Below, piece after piece: positions 11,796-23,278 of a stretch of DNA of 64,000 nt. A program made the translations under genes and the position numbers. The DNA lies in assembly GCA_030847615.1 (NCBI GenBank), contig JAUMIR010000001.1, positions 447,880,687-447,944,686 of the forward strand, given 5' to 3'. The stretch is from Gambelia wislizenii (Eukaryota > Chordata > Lepidosauria > Squamata > Crotaphytidae). Positions within the stretch are counted from its first letter, which is position 1; each line of letters opens with the position of its first letter. The notes under the pieces were generated by a model, which was not told the DNA's origin, ran no database searches, and saw only the letters and a program-made list of their open reading frames with translations.

Positions 11796-12756
11796 TACAT
11801 CATATATAGCACATGAAACTAGCTGTATGAAAGCATGCTTCATACACAGGGTCTGATGTTTCACGTTCTCAGCACAGCTTGAAAGTAACACATTTTATAT
11901 AAAGCAGTACTTCTGGGATCAAGAAGGGCATAACAACTACTTTCCCACAAAATAAGATCTAGTAACCTCATGATCTTTCCTGCGCATGCAGTGAGTAACC
12001 TTTGCATTACTTTTCTGACAACCTTCCCCCCTCCCCCGCCTGCTTTCTCAAGGCAGTAAGGGATTTTTTCCCTCAAATTTTGGGCCATTTTCCAAAAAGG
12101 AATGAAGGGGGTGGGTGGAGGAATGAGTGATTCAACATGAAATGTAATTATTCCTTTTTGAAAACTTTGCAATAGTGGTGGCAGTTTACTTTCTGAAGCT
12201 CTGTGACTAGTTAAGACAATTAATTATTTTTTAAAAAAACAACTTTCCAAGCATTAGTTCTCAAATGAGAGCTATTTTGCACAAGTATCCCACTCTTTCC
12301 AATGCCATATGCCTCATCTGTGGCACAAAATAGATAAATCAGACCAGGGGAGGTGGAGGCTGCAGTACCTTGTTTCCCACCTCCCATCCAAAAATATCAG
12401 CACCAAAGATTTAGAACTATTTAATTGTTCATATGATTGAGGACTACAAATGGGGTAACTAAATATTTAAAATATATTTAGCCTAAAGAGGTTAAGCTGT
12501 TACAGCAGTAGTACCATGCAAACCCAATAGGAACTTACTCCAGAATAAACCTGCATGGGATTGCATGGCCTATTAAGAGGTTGTCCTCAGGGTGAAAGAT
12601 GCTTGGCTCATAAGACCCTTCTCCTACCAGATACCCTCCACGTGGCTTGGACCTCAACTACCATCAACCCCCATGGTCAGAAATGTTGGGAATTGTAGTT
12701 CAAAACATAGCAGGCTGAAGGAAGACCAGCCCACAACAATTTTGGAGGAAAGATCA

Positions 12757-13660
12757 ATCATAGAATCAAAGAGTTGGAAGAGACCGCAAGGGCCATCCAG
12801 TCTAACCCCCCAGCTTTGCAGGAATACACAATCAAAACATTCATCCATCCTCTGTTTAAAAAACCCAAAGAAGGAGACTCCACCACATTCTGAGGCAGCC
12901 CAACAGCTCTTACTGTCAGGAAGTTCCTCCTAATGTTTAGACAGAATCTCTTTTCCTGTGCTGAGTCCATTGCTCTGTGTCCTAGTCTCTGGAGCTGCAG
13001 AAAACTAGCTTACTCCAGCTTCAATATGACATCCCTTCAAATATTTAAACATGGCTATCATGTCCCCTCTTAATTTTCTCTTCTCCAGGTTAAACATACC
13101 CAGCTCCTTATAGGGCCTGGCTTCCAGACCTTTCACCATTTTGGTTGTTCTCTTCTGGACAAGTTCAAACTTGACAATGTCCTTCTTGAATTGTGGTGCC
13201 CAGAATTGAGTATTTCAAGTGAGGTATGACCAAAGCAAAATAGAGTAGTACTATTACTTCCCTCAGTCTAGACACTATACTATTGATGCAGCCTAGAATT
13301 GCATCAGCTTTTCTGGCTGCTGCATCACATTGCTGACTCGCGTTCAGCTTGTGACCCACTAAGACTCCTAGAACCATAGATTTTCCTTGGGTTTTTTTTC
13401 CGGGCTGTGAGGCCATGTTCTGGAATAATTCTGGAAACTATTCCAGAACACGGCCTCACAGCCCGGGGAAAAAAACCAAGGAAAATCTATGGATGCCGGC
13501 CGTGAAAGTCTTTGACTTCACTCCTGTAACCTTTCGCATTAAGCCAGGTGTCACCCATCCTGTATGCATGCATTTCATTTTTACTGCCCAGGTGTAGTAT
13601 CCTGTCTCTCTGTTGAAATTCATTTTGTCAGTTTTGGCCTAGCTTTCTAATCTTTTCAGG
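12757..13660 (-). repeat. CR1 LINE 3' end, antisense
   Basis: It starts with the characteristic antisense CR1 3' end (AATCATAGAATCAAAGAGTT), then CCATCCAGTCTAACCC, the AGGAAGTTCCTCCTAATG block and upstream coding remnants. The CR1 sequence resumes after a foldback insertion at about 13376-13520, so the two parts are one element. It is 5' truncated and has no intact frame. Confidence 0.88.
13376..13520. mobile_element. Foldback element nested in CR1
   Basis: The arm CATAGATTTTCCTTGGG...GGGCTGTGAGGCC is followed after a short loop near 13430 by its near-exact reverse complement ending CCAAGGAAAATCTATGG, with arms of about 50 bp. It ends in a GATGCCGGCCGTGAAAG block. The same ends occur at 51610-51860. 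No protein is encoded. It may derive from the terminal repeat of a larger element, possibly Penelope-like, but the class is not proven. Confidence 0.75.
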
Positions 13661-15037
13661 TGAGGGTGGTTTCAAGAGTGGTGTTAGGAAGAGCAGTGGG
13701 CCTCACTAATATTCCTCAGTGGCAAGGAAGCCCGCGTGGTTGTCCACAGCAAGGGGGGGGGAGAAAGAGCAAACACATCCCACTTCCCCCTTTCCTCGGT
13801 GTCTCCCGATCATACACACACGCATATGGCGTGTTTAGGCACAGAAAGGCAAATACACGCGTGTCGCGTGGGCAGGCACTCTCTCCTCCGCTCCCACCCA
13901 CCCTGGTCTCGTTGCGCGCCAGAAGCGCAAAGGAAGACGCCTCGACAAGCAGCCTCCCCACAACGCAGACCCTCAGGAGGCGTTCCGACAAGGCCCGTTG
14001 CGAAGCCCCTTCCTTCCAAGCTGCTGAGGAAGAAAGAAGGAAAAGGGAAAAGAAAGGGAGGGAGGGGCTCCCAAGCTGCACTGCGGCAGCCTGGCTCTGG
14101 CTCGCCTGCAAACCTTTGCCTGTCCTCATCGCCAGCCAAGCCGCTCGCCCGGAACCCGGCCATTGGGCCTGGCGAGGCGGGAGACCTCGGGCGGCTGCCC
14201 TGGGCTGGGGAGGACGGCACCAGTTGAAGCCGAGGTGAAGCCTTCGCCCAGCCCCTCACAAGGCCGGACCGTTGCCGCCACTTCCCTCGTCTCCCCTGTT
14301 TGCAAGAACGCGCGCGTTTTCGACTTCCCTCCCCTCTATCCCAATTGGGCTTCCCCGCCCTCCCCCGGAGCATTTCCCCAGACCCCTTATTAATCCTGAA
14401 GGGGTCCAGAGTCAAATAATAAACCCAATCATCATTTAGGGTTGCCAGCGCGAAAACGGGAAGGGGGCGCCTATACCTTTCCTGCTTGCGTAGCCGGGCC
14501 GGTTTAAGGCCTCAGCAGCGTCAGCGTTGTGGGAACCCCCTGTAGTAACCCTCCTCCTGCAAAAAACATCATCTGAATATCCTGTACTGTGAATAGTTTG
14601 AGTTAGGTTACAATGGCCTGAGATAATACAATGGCCATCCAACATATGGGCCCCCCAAAATAAAGCATTGCAGCCCCCCCAAAAAATTCCATAATCCGGT
14701 CCTGTTGCGCAGAAGCGGGCATTTCAGCCGAGGCCGCGCGTTACCTGGTTGCCTGGGGAGCCACCCCTGCGGAAAGTCCCGCTTCTGGCAACCACGCAAG
14801 AGACAAGAGCCCCCTCCAGTTTTCAATCTGCTTATGACTTCCTCCCCTGCCCTCCTCCCTCCGCCCCTGCTGCCACAATTCCCCCCTCCCCGCCAGAAAA
14901 GAAACCCCCGGGGGGGCAAAGCAGCAGCCTGGCTGACGGAGGAGCAGAGGAGGGCAGCCGCCTAACTCTGGAGTGGCTCGAAGCCGCGCAGGCGCGCGAG
15001 GGGCTCCCATCCTGAGCCTCTGGGGGGGGGGCGCAGG

Positions 15038-15047
15038 GTCACGTGAC
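15038..15047. promoter_or_regulatory. Palindromic CACGTG E-box (USF/MITF/TFE type)
   Basis: GTCACGTGAC is a perfect 10-bp palindrome inside the CpG island, matching the extended USF/MiT-family site. Occupancy cannot be judged from sequence. Confidence 0.6.
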
Positions 15048-15670
15048 TGTCTGGTCTGAGGTCCCGCCGGACGGCTTTGAGCCGCTGCCCGTTCTGAGGC
15101 CTCGCGCCAGGCCAGGCTGCTCCTCCCTGTAAGGCACCGCGTTGCAAAGCAGAGGCCTCCTTCTCCTGCCTCTCCTCCCCCGCCCAAAAAAGAAGTAAGA
15201 ACGAAGGAACAAATTAAAGACAGGGGGAGGGGAAGGAAGGCAGAAAAGAAGGCAGGGGTTTCGGAGGAAAGACACTTTCCTTTCTCGCTTCGCTTGCTTT
15301 CATTTTTTCGCAGCACATGTCGTCAAACAAAGCAAGGACCCCCGTCCCCGGTGCTCTTCCACCGTGAAACCCAGCCAGTCTCGCCCGCCCCCTCTGCTGC
15401 GCTGGGGCGTGTGTGGGGGGGATTGTGAGCAGCCGGGTCGCCGCCGCCTCCGCTCTGGCAGGGAGGGAAGACTGGGGGGGGAGAGAGATGGGGGTCTAAA
15501 AGCAAAGCCAAAATGGAGGGCGGTAGAACGGGAGCGGGCAGGGAGCCCGCGAATGAGGGGCTGAGCTGTTGAAAGGGGAACTTTTTCTGACGCTTCTTCC
15601 GAGCTCCGTCCCTAAAGGTCGCCCCGGGCAGGCAAAGCCGCGGCCAGGAATGCAGCAACAGCGTCCCCCC

Positions 15671-15699
15671 CACTTCCGCGGCTCCAGCGGGCATGCGCA
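15671..15699. promoter_or_regulatory. ETS-like and NRF1-like sites
   Basis: CACTTCCGCGG fits an ETS core, and GCATGCGCA about 15 bp further fits an NRF1 half-palindrome. The pair is common near start sites in CpG islands. Confidence 0.5.
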
Positions 15700-16007
15700 C
15701 TGGCCGCCTCCTCCGCCGGCGCTGGAAAGCCCCGCATTGTGCAAGGGCTGGAGCCCCTCCCCGACGGCAAGCGGCGGAGCCTGTCTGCTCAGATGCCCTC
15801 GGAGACCCCCCCGCCATGCACTTGCACGCGCGCCCCCGTCTCCTCCCCCCCCCCGGGTTGGATTCAGCTCAAATGCTGCCGGCGCCGGAGACAACCTTTA
15901 TGTGCCTTTCCTGACTCAGCGGGGGGGGGGGGGCGAGAGGGAGGGAGAGGGGGCGGACGGAGAAAGGGACGTTGAAATTCGCGGGTGCCCAGTTCAAGTG
16001 GCACTTG

Positions 16008-16430
16008 GGAATCATAGAATCATAGAGTTGAAAGAGACCTCAAAGGCCATCCAGTCCAGCCCCCTGCCATACAGAAATATACAATCAACTCATTCCCAAC
16101 TTTTAAAAACCTCCAAAGAAGGGGACTCCACCACACTCTGAGGCAGTGTATTCCACTTCCGAACAGCTCTTACTGTCAGGAAGTTCTTCCTAAGGTTTAG
16201 GCAGAATCTCTTTTCCTGTAGGTTGAACCCATTGCTCCGTTTCCTAGTCTCTGGAGCAGCAAAAAACAAGACTGCTCCATCCTCAGTATGACATCCCTTC
16301 AAACATTTAAACATGACTATCACGTCCCCTCTCAGCCTTCTCTTCTCCAGACTAAAACATACCCAGCTCCCAAAGCCACTCCTCATAGGGCATGGCTTCA
16401 AGACCACCCACCATCCTGGTTGTCCTGCTC
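16008..16430 (-). repeat. CR1 LINE 3' end, antisense
   Basis: It begins AATCATAGAATCATAGAGTT, continues GACCTCAAAGGCCATCCAG, and contains the GGAAGTTCTTCCTAAGG and GACATCCCTTCAAACATT blocks. It is a 5'-truncated copy with no functional frame, inserted at the edge of the CpG island. Confidence 0.9.
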
Positions 16431-16439
16431 TTTGAACCA

Positions 16440-18240
16440 GGCCAGCCGCCATGCTACAAACATGCATGGCCACTCTTTCCTACAAACACCAGGGAAGCAT
16501 TCTGCAAACCAATGTGGTTCTTCCCATCCATTCTTCACAAAGATCCAGTCTAGAGATCCAGTTACATGAGAGCCCCAGGTGTTTTTGGATGCTTCCTGCT
16601 CCCCAATACCCCTTCTAGGGTTGCCAAACGAAATGCAGGCCAGGGCTCCAATATCTTTTAAGGGATGTGTAGATTAAGGAATTTCAGCAAGGGGTTGGTT
16701 GCTTGGTTGTGTGGAAGATCTGGAATTTCCCCATCTATGCATCTCTGAAAGGCACAAGAACTCTGTTCTGTATTTTACCAACATCATACCCTCTCCATCC
16801 AATGTATTATTTTTTTTACCCTTTGATATGTCAGAAGTTTTATTTGAAAGGTTGAACTAAGAAACATTACAGTTTAGAACTACCCTGCCCCTACTGCCTA
16901 GGGGGTTTGGGGAGCTGCAATCCAGAAAAGTAACTTTTGCAGACTCTGCCCTGCAGATAATCACTGGCTTCCTACTCAAGTAAGGTAGTAAATTGATACT
17001 AAGAGCTCTGTAATTTGATAGAGATTGTGCGCAGTAACTGGAGAGTTGGAAACCCCAAGTGGGAAACTGTACTGTTTTCTAGGTTTAACTTTTTTTCAAA
17101 TTCAGCAGAACAGTGACACTCCAGTCCCCGGATGTAAAGCAACCGGATGTGTCGCTTTGGCAGAGGGAGGGAGAGGATTGCCTTTGTGCACAATGCACAA
17201 TTCAAACATGTTCTGCACAGAAGATGGTGGGGAAGGGAGGGGAAATGGCCCCCAAATCAAGAGGTTTTGTGTGTGTGTGTTTTGTAAGCCTACTGTGTTA
17301 CAAGCAATTTATGAGAACATATCTCAGGAGACTGTGCTTCCCTTTAACAGCTGTAGCCAGGCTGTTTAGAGGAGAAGTACAACAACCTTTGTGTCAGGCA
17401 GCCTTCTCAGTTCAGACCCTGAAATTTCAAAACTGAGATGTGGCTGTTGAGTATACAGGATTTGAGTAGCCCTAGAACTATATTTCCATGCAAGGCATTG
17501 CTTTGTTTCACATTTTGCCTTAGCCAGAATTGCTAAGACCACACCTCCCTTAATCCATCACAAATTCTCCCAAATTAGCCCATCCCTCTTTACTGCAGAT
17601 CTCTGTGTGTGTTTTTTTCAGGGACTTCTTCAGCTAAGGAATTTCTGTCCCCTTTTTAAATGTAGCTCTGACATGCATGTTCTACTGTGCTTCTGGCAAA
17701 ACAAAACAAAACAACTATCACATGCTTTAGAACATAGCAAGAAATCTGCTTTAGAACATAGCAAGAAACAAGACAACCAAGAATGGTTGTCATTCTTCGC
17801 CCCACAACCCAGAAGAATGAACCTTTAAACCTTTAGAGGGGAAATAAAGGAATCCCAGGAGTTGACACACCCCCATACTTCCTCCCCCCCACCCAAAGAA
17901 AGAAAGATTATGGCTTGTCAGCTGTAGATGTCTTTTAAAAAGCCATTGCAGCAGAGTCAAAGAAAGCTGGCTCATATGCCCAGACTAGCTGCTTAATGGG
18001 TCAGAGTAAAAGGAAAGGTCACATGGCTACAGAAAACCTCCACAAAACAAATGCCCTCTAGCTATGGTTAACTTTAATTAACTACAGTATTACAATTCAC
18101 AGCAAGCTTGTTTTTCACACATGCCCACTGTCTCTTGACAGTTTCCTCGTCAACAGAAATAAAACTAGGAGGGGGCATGGAGGCAAACTGGAGTACCCTC
18201 AAAACAGTTTGGGAAGGGAGGAATTTGCAAACTAGACAAA
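16440..18240. other. Intergenic DNA, no gene recognised
   Basis: Unique-looking sequence with a GT-repeat near 17270 and a small 23-bp tandem duplication near 17720-17770 (CTTTAGAACATAGCAAGAAA twice). No convincing coding exon was found. Confidence 0.5.
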
Positions 18241-18242
18241 GT

Positions 18243-18400
18243 GTGTATGTACCTTCAAGATGCATGTCGACTTAGGGCAACTCCATTACTTTCATAGGTT
18301 TTTCTTAGGCAAGGAATACTCAGCAGTGGTTTTGCCAGTCCCTTCCTCTTAAATATAGCTTACAGCACCTAGTATTTGTCTCCCCTTCAAGTACTACAAG
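18243..18400 (-). repeat. 5S-derived SINE, 3' part
   Basis: The minus-strand body and tail of the 5S SINE family are recognisable: CTTAGGCAAGGAATACTCAG and the TACAGCACCTAGTATT block that derives from the 3' end of 5S rRNA. The 5S head is mostly lost. Confidence 0.7.
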
Positions 18401-20229
18401 TACATACATCTGGTGGGGGTGGCAAGCTGACCATCTTTCTAGTGACATACTGATGACCAATGACCATATTTATAGAATTCCTTTTGTGTTTTTTAAAAAC
18501 ATCTACAGTTCAATCGTATACATGTTTACTTGGTAGTAATTTACAGTAGGATTCAGTAGGATCCAGTCCTTAACAAGCATGTTTTGTGTGGAGCTGTAAG
18601 TATTTATTGCATATGGGTTAAGGAAACAGATTTCCATCAAATGACTTGTTTGGTGAGGCACATTCGAGAACACTTTCTATTTAAATAAACAAAGGAAAAC
18701 TTAGAAATCTTGTTTTGAACATTTATTCCAATCTGGAAAGACTTCAGTGGGTTATGAGATTCATATGCATTAATATCATCCTTTGCGGAAGGTGTAAATA
18801 TATAAAAAAGATTGTCATCATTTCTATAAGACAACATAATGGGTGAATTTCAAAACAAGCACAAAAAAACCCTACTATAAAGCAGCTTAGCTCTGAAACT
18901 CCGGGTACCCATTATAGCCTTAAACTGCAGAGCTTCACATTTATCAATACAGTACTGACAGGAAGAGAAACAAAAACTGTAGTTGCACAGGCAGTAACCA
19001 AAACCAAAGGCCAAAAAGGCTGTTTATTTTTTTTAAATGTCTTTTCACATCTGTTTTTCAACATGTAAATGTTCCTGGCTGCTGTTGGTAACCTATGGCA
19101 CAATGGACTTAGAGCCACCTCTTCATTCATGCTGCAAAAACACTGATACATCAACAATGTGAGGATTGTTGACTACCTTTTCTCCGGTTTTTCTCGCTAA
19201 AAAGAAAAGAAAAAGAAAAGGCAAAGTTCAGACTAGGTTTGTTTGCATTCTCCAGCCAGTTGGAGGGCCCTGTGTGTTTACTCTGCTTGTGGATCTGATC
19301 ACCTTAATAGGTATTCCCCCCACTCCCAGTCTCATGAAAATGCAAATGTCACCTTCACAAAGTTAATAAATGTGTATTTTCTCATTGTCAAAAGGAATGC
19401 AGTTTCATTTACTGTGGTTTCAAAACACTCTCCAGCCAGCCAGGGAGGGAGGAAACAAATCTCATAAACCTTTTCAAGCTGTCAAGTTATATCCAGCTAA
19501 AATCCTTGTGACATTAATTTGGCATGTTACCAATCAGTCCTATAGTAAGTCTGTTTGTGTATTAACAGTCAAAGGATGCCTCCACCACCAGGCAGCCTAA
19601 TCCTATGTAGGCTTACACACATGGAAGTCTGGCTACATTGAACAGGGCTTACTTCTAAGCAACTATACACAGGACAGCAGTTTTAGTTGTTAGCCTCTAC
19701 TGCATGAAAGGGGCTTAAAACAGACGTGCCATGCAATCCTGCCCTCATCTCTTTAGAAGTAACCCCCATTGAATTCAGTGAGACTTAATCCCAGGTCATC
19801 AGGCACAAGACTGCAGCCTTTAACTGAAACCCTGTTCACACTGACCTGGAAGTATGTCTCTTGCACTTCAGTGGAGTAAAGATGTTAGGGTACAATTCTC
19901 TTCTATCCCTCAAACACATGCCTCTTGTGTAATGGAGTAGCCTTGCAGCTGGGGAGTATAATGGGAAATGAAAGGCAGGAAGAGTGGGTAGAAAAAATGC
20001 TTAGTCAGCAATTCTTCCTGCAATATTTAAAAGGTGAAATGTAAGCAGGCACCATGCCAATGTCTAGATAGATTAGATCGCATCATAATGCCTTTCTCTG
20101 CTTTTGTGTGTACAAATGGCACAGTTAAGAGGATGCAGACTGGTGACAGAATTGAGAGGCATTAAAAAGGGGTTGTATATTTAGCCCACTCTGTTGTCCA
20201 AGCACAGGGCAAAAAAAAACTTACTCAGG
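18401..20229. other. Intergenic DNA 3' of IRF2BPL; short-element copies at 19598-19820
   Basis: No gene seen. Two neighbouring diverged copies of a short element of the CAATCCTATGCA...ACTTCTRAG...GGCTTACT type lie at about 19598-19680 and 19728-19820. A diverged fragment lies near 18505-18590. The element's two ends are weakly complementary, which suggests a MITE-like origin. Confidence 0.5.
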
Positions 20230-21067
20230 AACTATTAATATCAATTGAATTTATTACAATTTACTAAGCTCCAAGGCACATTACAGTGTTCTGTTAACTA
20301 CAGAAATGTATAAAGGACAAACAGAGCATGTTTTCCATGTACAGCAAGTTTGCTCTAGTGTTCAAAAGCTTCCGTGCATCAATAAAGCAAAAACAAAAAC
20401 ACATGAAGATTTAAAATGTTCAGATCAATAGGAAGAAACTGAAGCATTTTTTTTACAAAAGTTGCAACAAAAAAAACACACCCCTATATCACCCCACCAT
20501 TTTGCAAAAGACAAAAAGAAATTTTAGAAAAACAAGGAAAAGAAAAGAAAAAGTGAAAGACAAATACTCTGGGCTTGTAAAAACTGTAAGCTGTCATTTT
20601 TGTAGCAAATTTGTTTTAGGCATCAACACTGGCCTTGGCAAAAAGAAAAGGGGGGTTGTTTTTGTTTTGTTTTTTAAGATTTTTTTAAAGTTTTTTTTTC
20701 CTTTTAGAGAAGTGCATACATTTACAAAAATACACACCAGCAGCAGGGAATCGCTAAGGGCTATTTAACCGTGTACCTAGCCAACATACTGCCAAAGAAA
20801 TGAGAAACAGGTATTATGTGGTAACCAAACAATATTATATTCTGTTTTAACCAAAAAAAAAAAAACCGGGGAGAAAAAAAGAACAGCTCTATCCTTCAAA
20901 TGAAGAAGGGGTACATACCTTTGTTTCAAAATATAGAAACATACGACGAAAATAAGGTCTATACATAAGACTAAACTTTTTGCAGACATGTCCGTGTGTG
21001 TTTCGTTCCCAATATTCACAATTCTACATCTTCGGGCGGGGGGGCGGGCTGCGTGGCGGCGGTGCTC
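20230..21067 (-). other. IRF2BPL: IRF2BPL 3' untranslated region (predicted)
   Basis: This AU-rich, repeat-poor stretch of about 0.8 kb directly follows the stop codon. It contains U-rich and A-rich tracts and lacks the SINE and LINE insertions seen on both sides, as expected for a conserved 3' UTR. The proximal end is set by the polyadenylation signal at 20250-20255. Its length is similar to that of mammalian IRF2BPL from family knowledge. Confidence 0.65.
20250..20255 (-). terminator. IRF2BPL: Candidate polyadenylation signal AATAAA
   Basis: TTTATT on the plus strand reads AATAAA on the coding strand, 813-818 nt past the stop codon. Cleavage would fall near 20225-20240. No transcript evidence is available here. 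Confidence 0.55.
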
Positions 21068-23278
21068 CTAAGGGTCCCTCTCCTTTTTCACTTTCACGTC
21101 CCCCGCTAAAATGGTCGCGATCTCGCCCTGCATGAAGGCCCAAGGCACGTTGGAGCCGACGAGGGGGCACTTCTCGCCGCTGGGGCAGTAGACCTCGCCC
21201 GTGGCCCCCTGCGCCTTGATGCTCTCCCGGGAGCAGGGGAAGCAGAACTTGTGGCTGGGCACCGAGGGGCACTGCACGAAGTGGGTGTCCTCCAAGCGTT
21301 CGTGGCAAATGGTGCAGCACAGGGGTCCGCTATTGGCCATGGGCGAGTCCGGAATGTTCTGGGGGTGCCCTGGCTCCAGGCCGGGGTGGGCGCTGGGGGG
21401 CGGGGGGGCCACCTGCAGGTTGAGCTCCCCGTTGCGGGAGGCCAGGCGGCGCGGGCCGGGCACCGAGGCGGGCGAGACGGGGCTGCTGCTGTTCCTCCGC
21501 GTCGAGGTGGTCGAGTGGACCGAGCTGCCGTCCTTGGGCGAGTGGGCATTGCCCAGCGTGTCGGCCACCGACATGAGGGCGGCCATGGGCGACTGCCCGT
21601 TCTGGGGGGCCGACTCCGGCGGGGTGGTCCGGTTCGAGTGGGGGCCCAGCGGGGGCGGCGGCGGAGGGGGCGGAGGGGGCGGCGGGACCCCCCCGAAGCC
21701 GCCCGCCGACATGGTGAGCTTGAGGGCCTCGCTCTGGCTGGCCATCCACTGCTGCCGCTGCTGCTCCTCGCTCAGCTTGAGGCCGCCTTCCGACGCCGAG
21801 TCCGAGGGCTCCGGGGAGGCCTTCCTCTTGCGCAGGCCGCCCCCGCCGCCCCCGCCGCCCCCGCCCCCGCCGGGCCCGCGAGTGGAGGCCGGCCCGCTTG
21901 AGCCCCCGCCGGCGGAGGAGACGGGCCCCCGGGGCAGGCTGACCAGGGTGGTGGGCAGCATGGGGCAGGCGGCGTCGAGGTAGGGCTGCGGGAGCATGTC
22001 GGCGCCCACCATCTCCTTGAAGAAGCGCACCGACTCCGGGAGCAGGTCGCCCAGGAGGCGCCAGTCGCCCGAGCCGTGCTTCTTCTCGTACTCGAGGTAC
22101 TTGAAGCCCGACGAGAGGCCGCGGCCGAAGTCCTTCATGCAGTCCTGGTACATCTGCTTGGCCACGCCGGAGGCGCTGGAGAAGACGGTGCCGGAGCCGC
22201 TGGGGTACTCGATGAAGAGCTTGAGCTCGTAGTCCAGCCCGGGCTTGGAGACGGCGTCGAAGGCGAAGACGCGGCCCAGCAACGCGTGGTCCTTCTTGAA
22301 GCGCACCTCGTAGGGCGTGCAGCCGGCCAGCGTCAGCAGCGTCTCCCGCACCAGCTTGGGCTTGCTGGCCCACTCGTCGGCCCGGTTGCGGAGGCTCTCG
22401 CTCAGCTCGGCCAGCGCCTCGGCGTTGCGCTGCTTCTCCTTCAGCTCCCGCTCCTGGTCGCCGCTGCTCGACACCGAGCCCGGCCGCTTCCCGCACGGGT
22501 CGCCCGAGGAGGACGTCGACGAGGACGAGGAGGACGAGGAGGAGGACGACGACGAGGTCGGCGGGCCCCGCGGGGGAGGCAGCGCCACGCCGGAGGCGGC
22601 CGGCCCGTTCAGCAGCGTCTGCGGGAGCAGGTTGGGCGGCACGGCGAGCGGGGCCCCGCCGCTGCCCGGAGGGAGGCCGCTCACCAGCCCCCCGTGCGCC
22701 CCGCGCCTGGAGGACGACGCCACCGACGACGACGACGAGGAGGAGGAGTTGGGGCTCTGGCGGTTCAGCTCGGGCGGCCCGTCGTCGGGGGCTTTGGGGA
22801 AGCCGTTGGGGCCTCCCAGGCCGTTGGGGAGCCGGCCCGCGTGGCCCCCGCTGAGGCTGCCCGGCGGCGGCGGCGGCGGGTACTCGAAACGGCTGCGCGG
22901 CTCGCTCAGTCCGTAGCGCTCCAGGCCCGAGGGCGCTTTCGAGGCGGCGGCGTCCACATGGTTCAGCTGCTGCTGCTGCACGGCCGCCGCCGCCGCCGCT
23001 GCCGCCGCCGCCGCCGCTTCTTTGGCCGAGAGCGCCACGGCTTTGACGCCCACGGGCGGCGGGGGCCCCGGCGAGCGGCCGTCCTGGAAGCAGCCGTGCG
23101 CCCGCTTGAGCTGCCGGGCGGTCTCGATGACGAACTCGATGCGGTCGGCGCCCTCGTAGTTGACGCAGCCCCGGCAGACGGGCTCGCTGAAGTCCCAGAT
23201 CATGGCCCACGGCATGCGCGGCAGGTCGCACAGGTAGCACGACTGCCGCCGCGACGACGACACTTGCGCCGCCGACAT
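21068..23278 (-). CDS. IRF2BPL: Interferon regulatory factor 2-binding protein-like (IRF2BPL), intronless
   Basis: A 736-aa single-exon protein with an ATG start at 23278 and a TAG stop at 21068. Residues 1-62 form the IRF2BP-family C4 zinc finger with Cys14, Cys17, Cys35 and Cys38. Residues ~86-98 are poly-Ala, followed by a short Gln run. Residues ~240-257 are Ser-rich. Residues ~272-450 form the conserved middle region ([34 protein letters not shown]). A poly-Gly tract (~466-480) precedes a basic RKRK nuclear-localisation-like motif, with poly-Pro at ~531-543. Residues ~651-705 form the C3HC4 RING finger ([16 protein letters not shown]...CFPC...CPSGEKCPL), and the protein ends KVKKERDP. 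In mammals this nuclear protein acts as a transcriptional co-regulator and RING E3 ligase, with roles in hypothalamic control of puberty, Wnt signalling and neuronal maintenance. Human IRF2BPL is about 796 aa. This copy is shorter mainly because it has only four Gln where mammals have a long poly-Gln and lacks the second poly-Ala. The start is supported by exact conservation of [20 protein letters not shown]. It is not IRF2BP1 or IRF2BP2, because the whole N- and C-terminal sequence matches the -L paralogue. Confidence 0.98.
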   Translation of the reverse strand: MSAAQVSSSRRQSCYLCDLPRMPWAMIWDFSEPVCRGCVNYEGADRIEFVIETARQLKRAHGCFQDGRSPGPPPPVGVKAVALSAKEAAAAAAAAAAAAVQQQQLNHVDAAASKAPSGLERYGLSEPRSRFEYPPPPPPGSLSGGHAGRLPNGLGGPNGFPKAPDDGPPELNRQSPNSSSSSSSSVASSSRRGAHGGLVSGLPPGSGGAPLAVPPNLLPQTLLNGPAASGVALPPPRGPPTSSSSSSSSSSSSSTSSSGDPCGKRPGSVSSSGDQERELKEKQRNAEALAELSESLRNRADEWASKPKLVRETLLTLAGCTPYEVRFKKDHALLGRVFAFDAVSKPGLDYELKLFIEYPSGSGTVFSSASGVAKQMYQDCMKDFGRGLSSGFKYLEYEKKHGSGDWRLLGDLLPESVRFFKEMVGADMLPQPYLDAACPMLPTTLVSLPRGPVSSAGGGSSGPASTRGPGGGGGGGGGGGGLRKRKASPEPSDSASEGGLKLSEEQQRQQWMASQSEALKLTMSAGGFGGVPPPPPPPPPPPPLGPHSNRTTPPESAPQNGQSPMAALMSVADTLGNAHSPKDGSSVHSTTSTRRNSSSPVSPASVPGPRRLASRNGELNLQVAPPPPSAHPGLEPGHPQNIPDSPMANSGPLCCTICHERLEDTHFVQCPSVPSHKFCFPCSRESIKAQGATGEVYCPSGEKCPLVGSNVPWAFMQGEIATILAGDVKVKKERDP

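Larger units (their letters stand above)
13730..15990. promoter_or_regulatory. Orphan CpG island, probable promoter of an unidentified transcript
   Basis: About 2.2 kb of CpG-dense, GC-rich DNA lies about 5 kb beyond the 3' end of IRF2BPL. It contains a palindromic E-box GTCACGTGAC (15038-15047), an ETS-like CACTTCCGC next to an NRF1-like GCATGCGCA (about 15671-15699), and an AP-1/MARE-like TGACTCAGC (15912-15920). This mix is typical of TATA-less promoters. Frames of 100-200 aa on both strands are Arg/Pro/Gly/Ala-rich and resemble no family I recognise, so I do not call a gene. A CR1 insertion (16008) abuts the island. Confidence 0.65.

Noticed and set aside
13660..15894. Several 130-200-aa frames in the orphan CpG island
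   Set aside because: They occur on both strands in overlapping frames, are low complexity and match no family I know. The island may be a promoter, but no protein is supported.
21330..23240. 636-aa alternative frame on the same strand as IRF2BPL
   Set aside because: It opens with GTG rather than ATG and is Arg/Ala/Pro/Gly-rich. It is what high GC does to the alternative frame of this gene.
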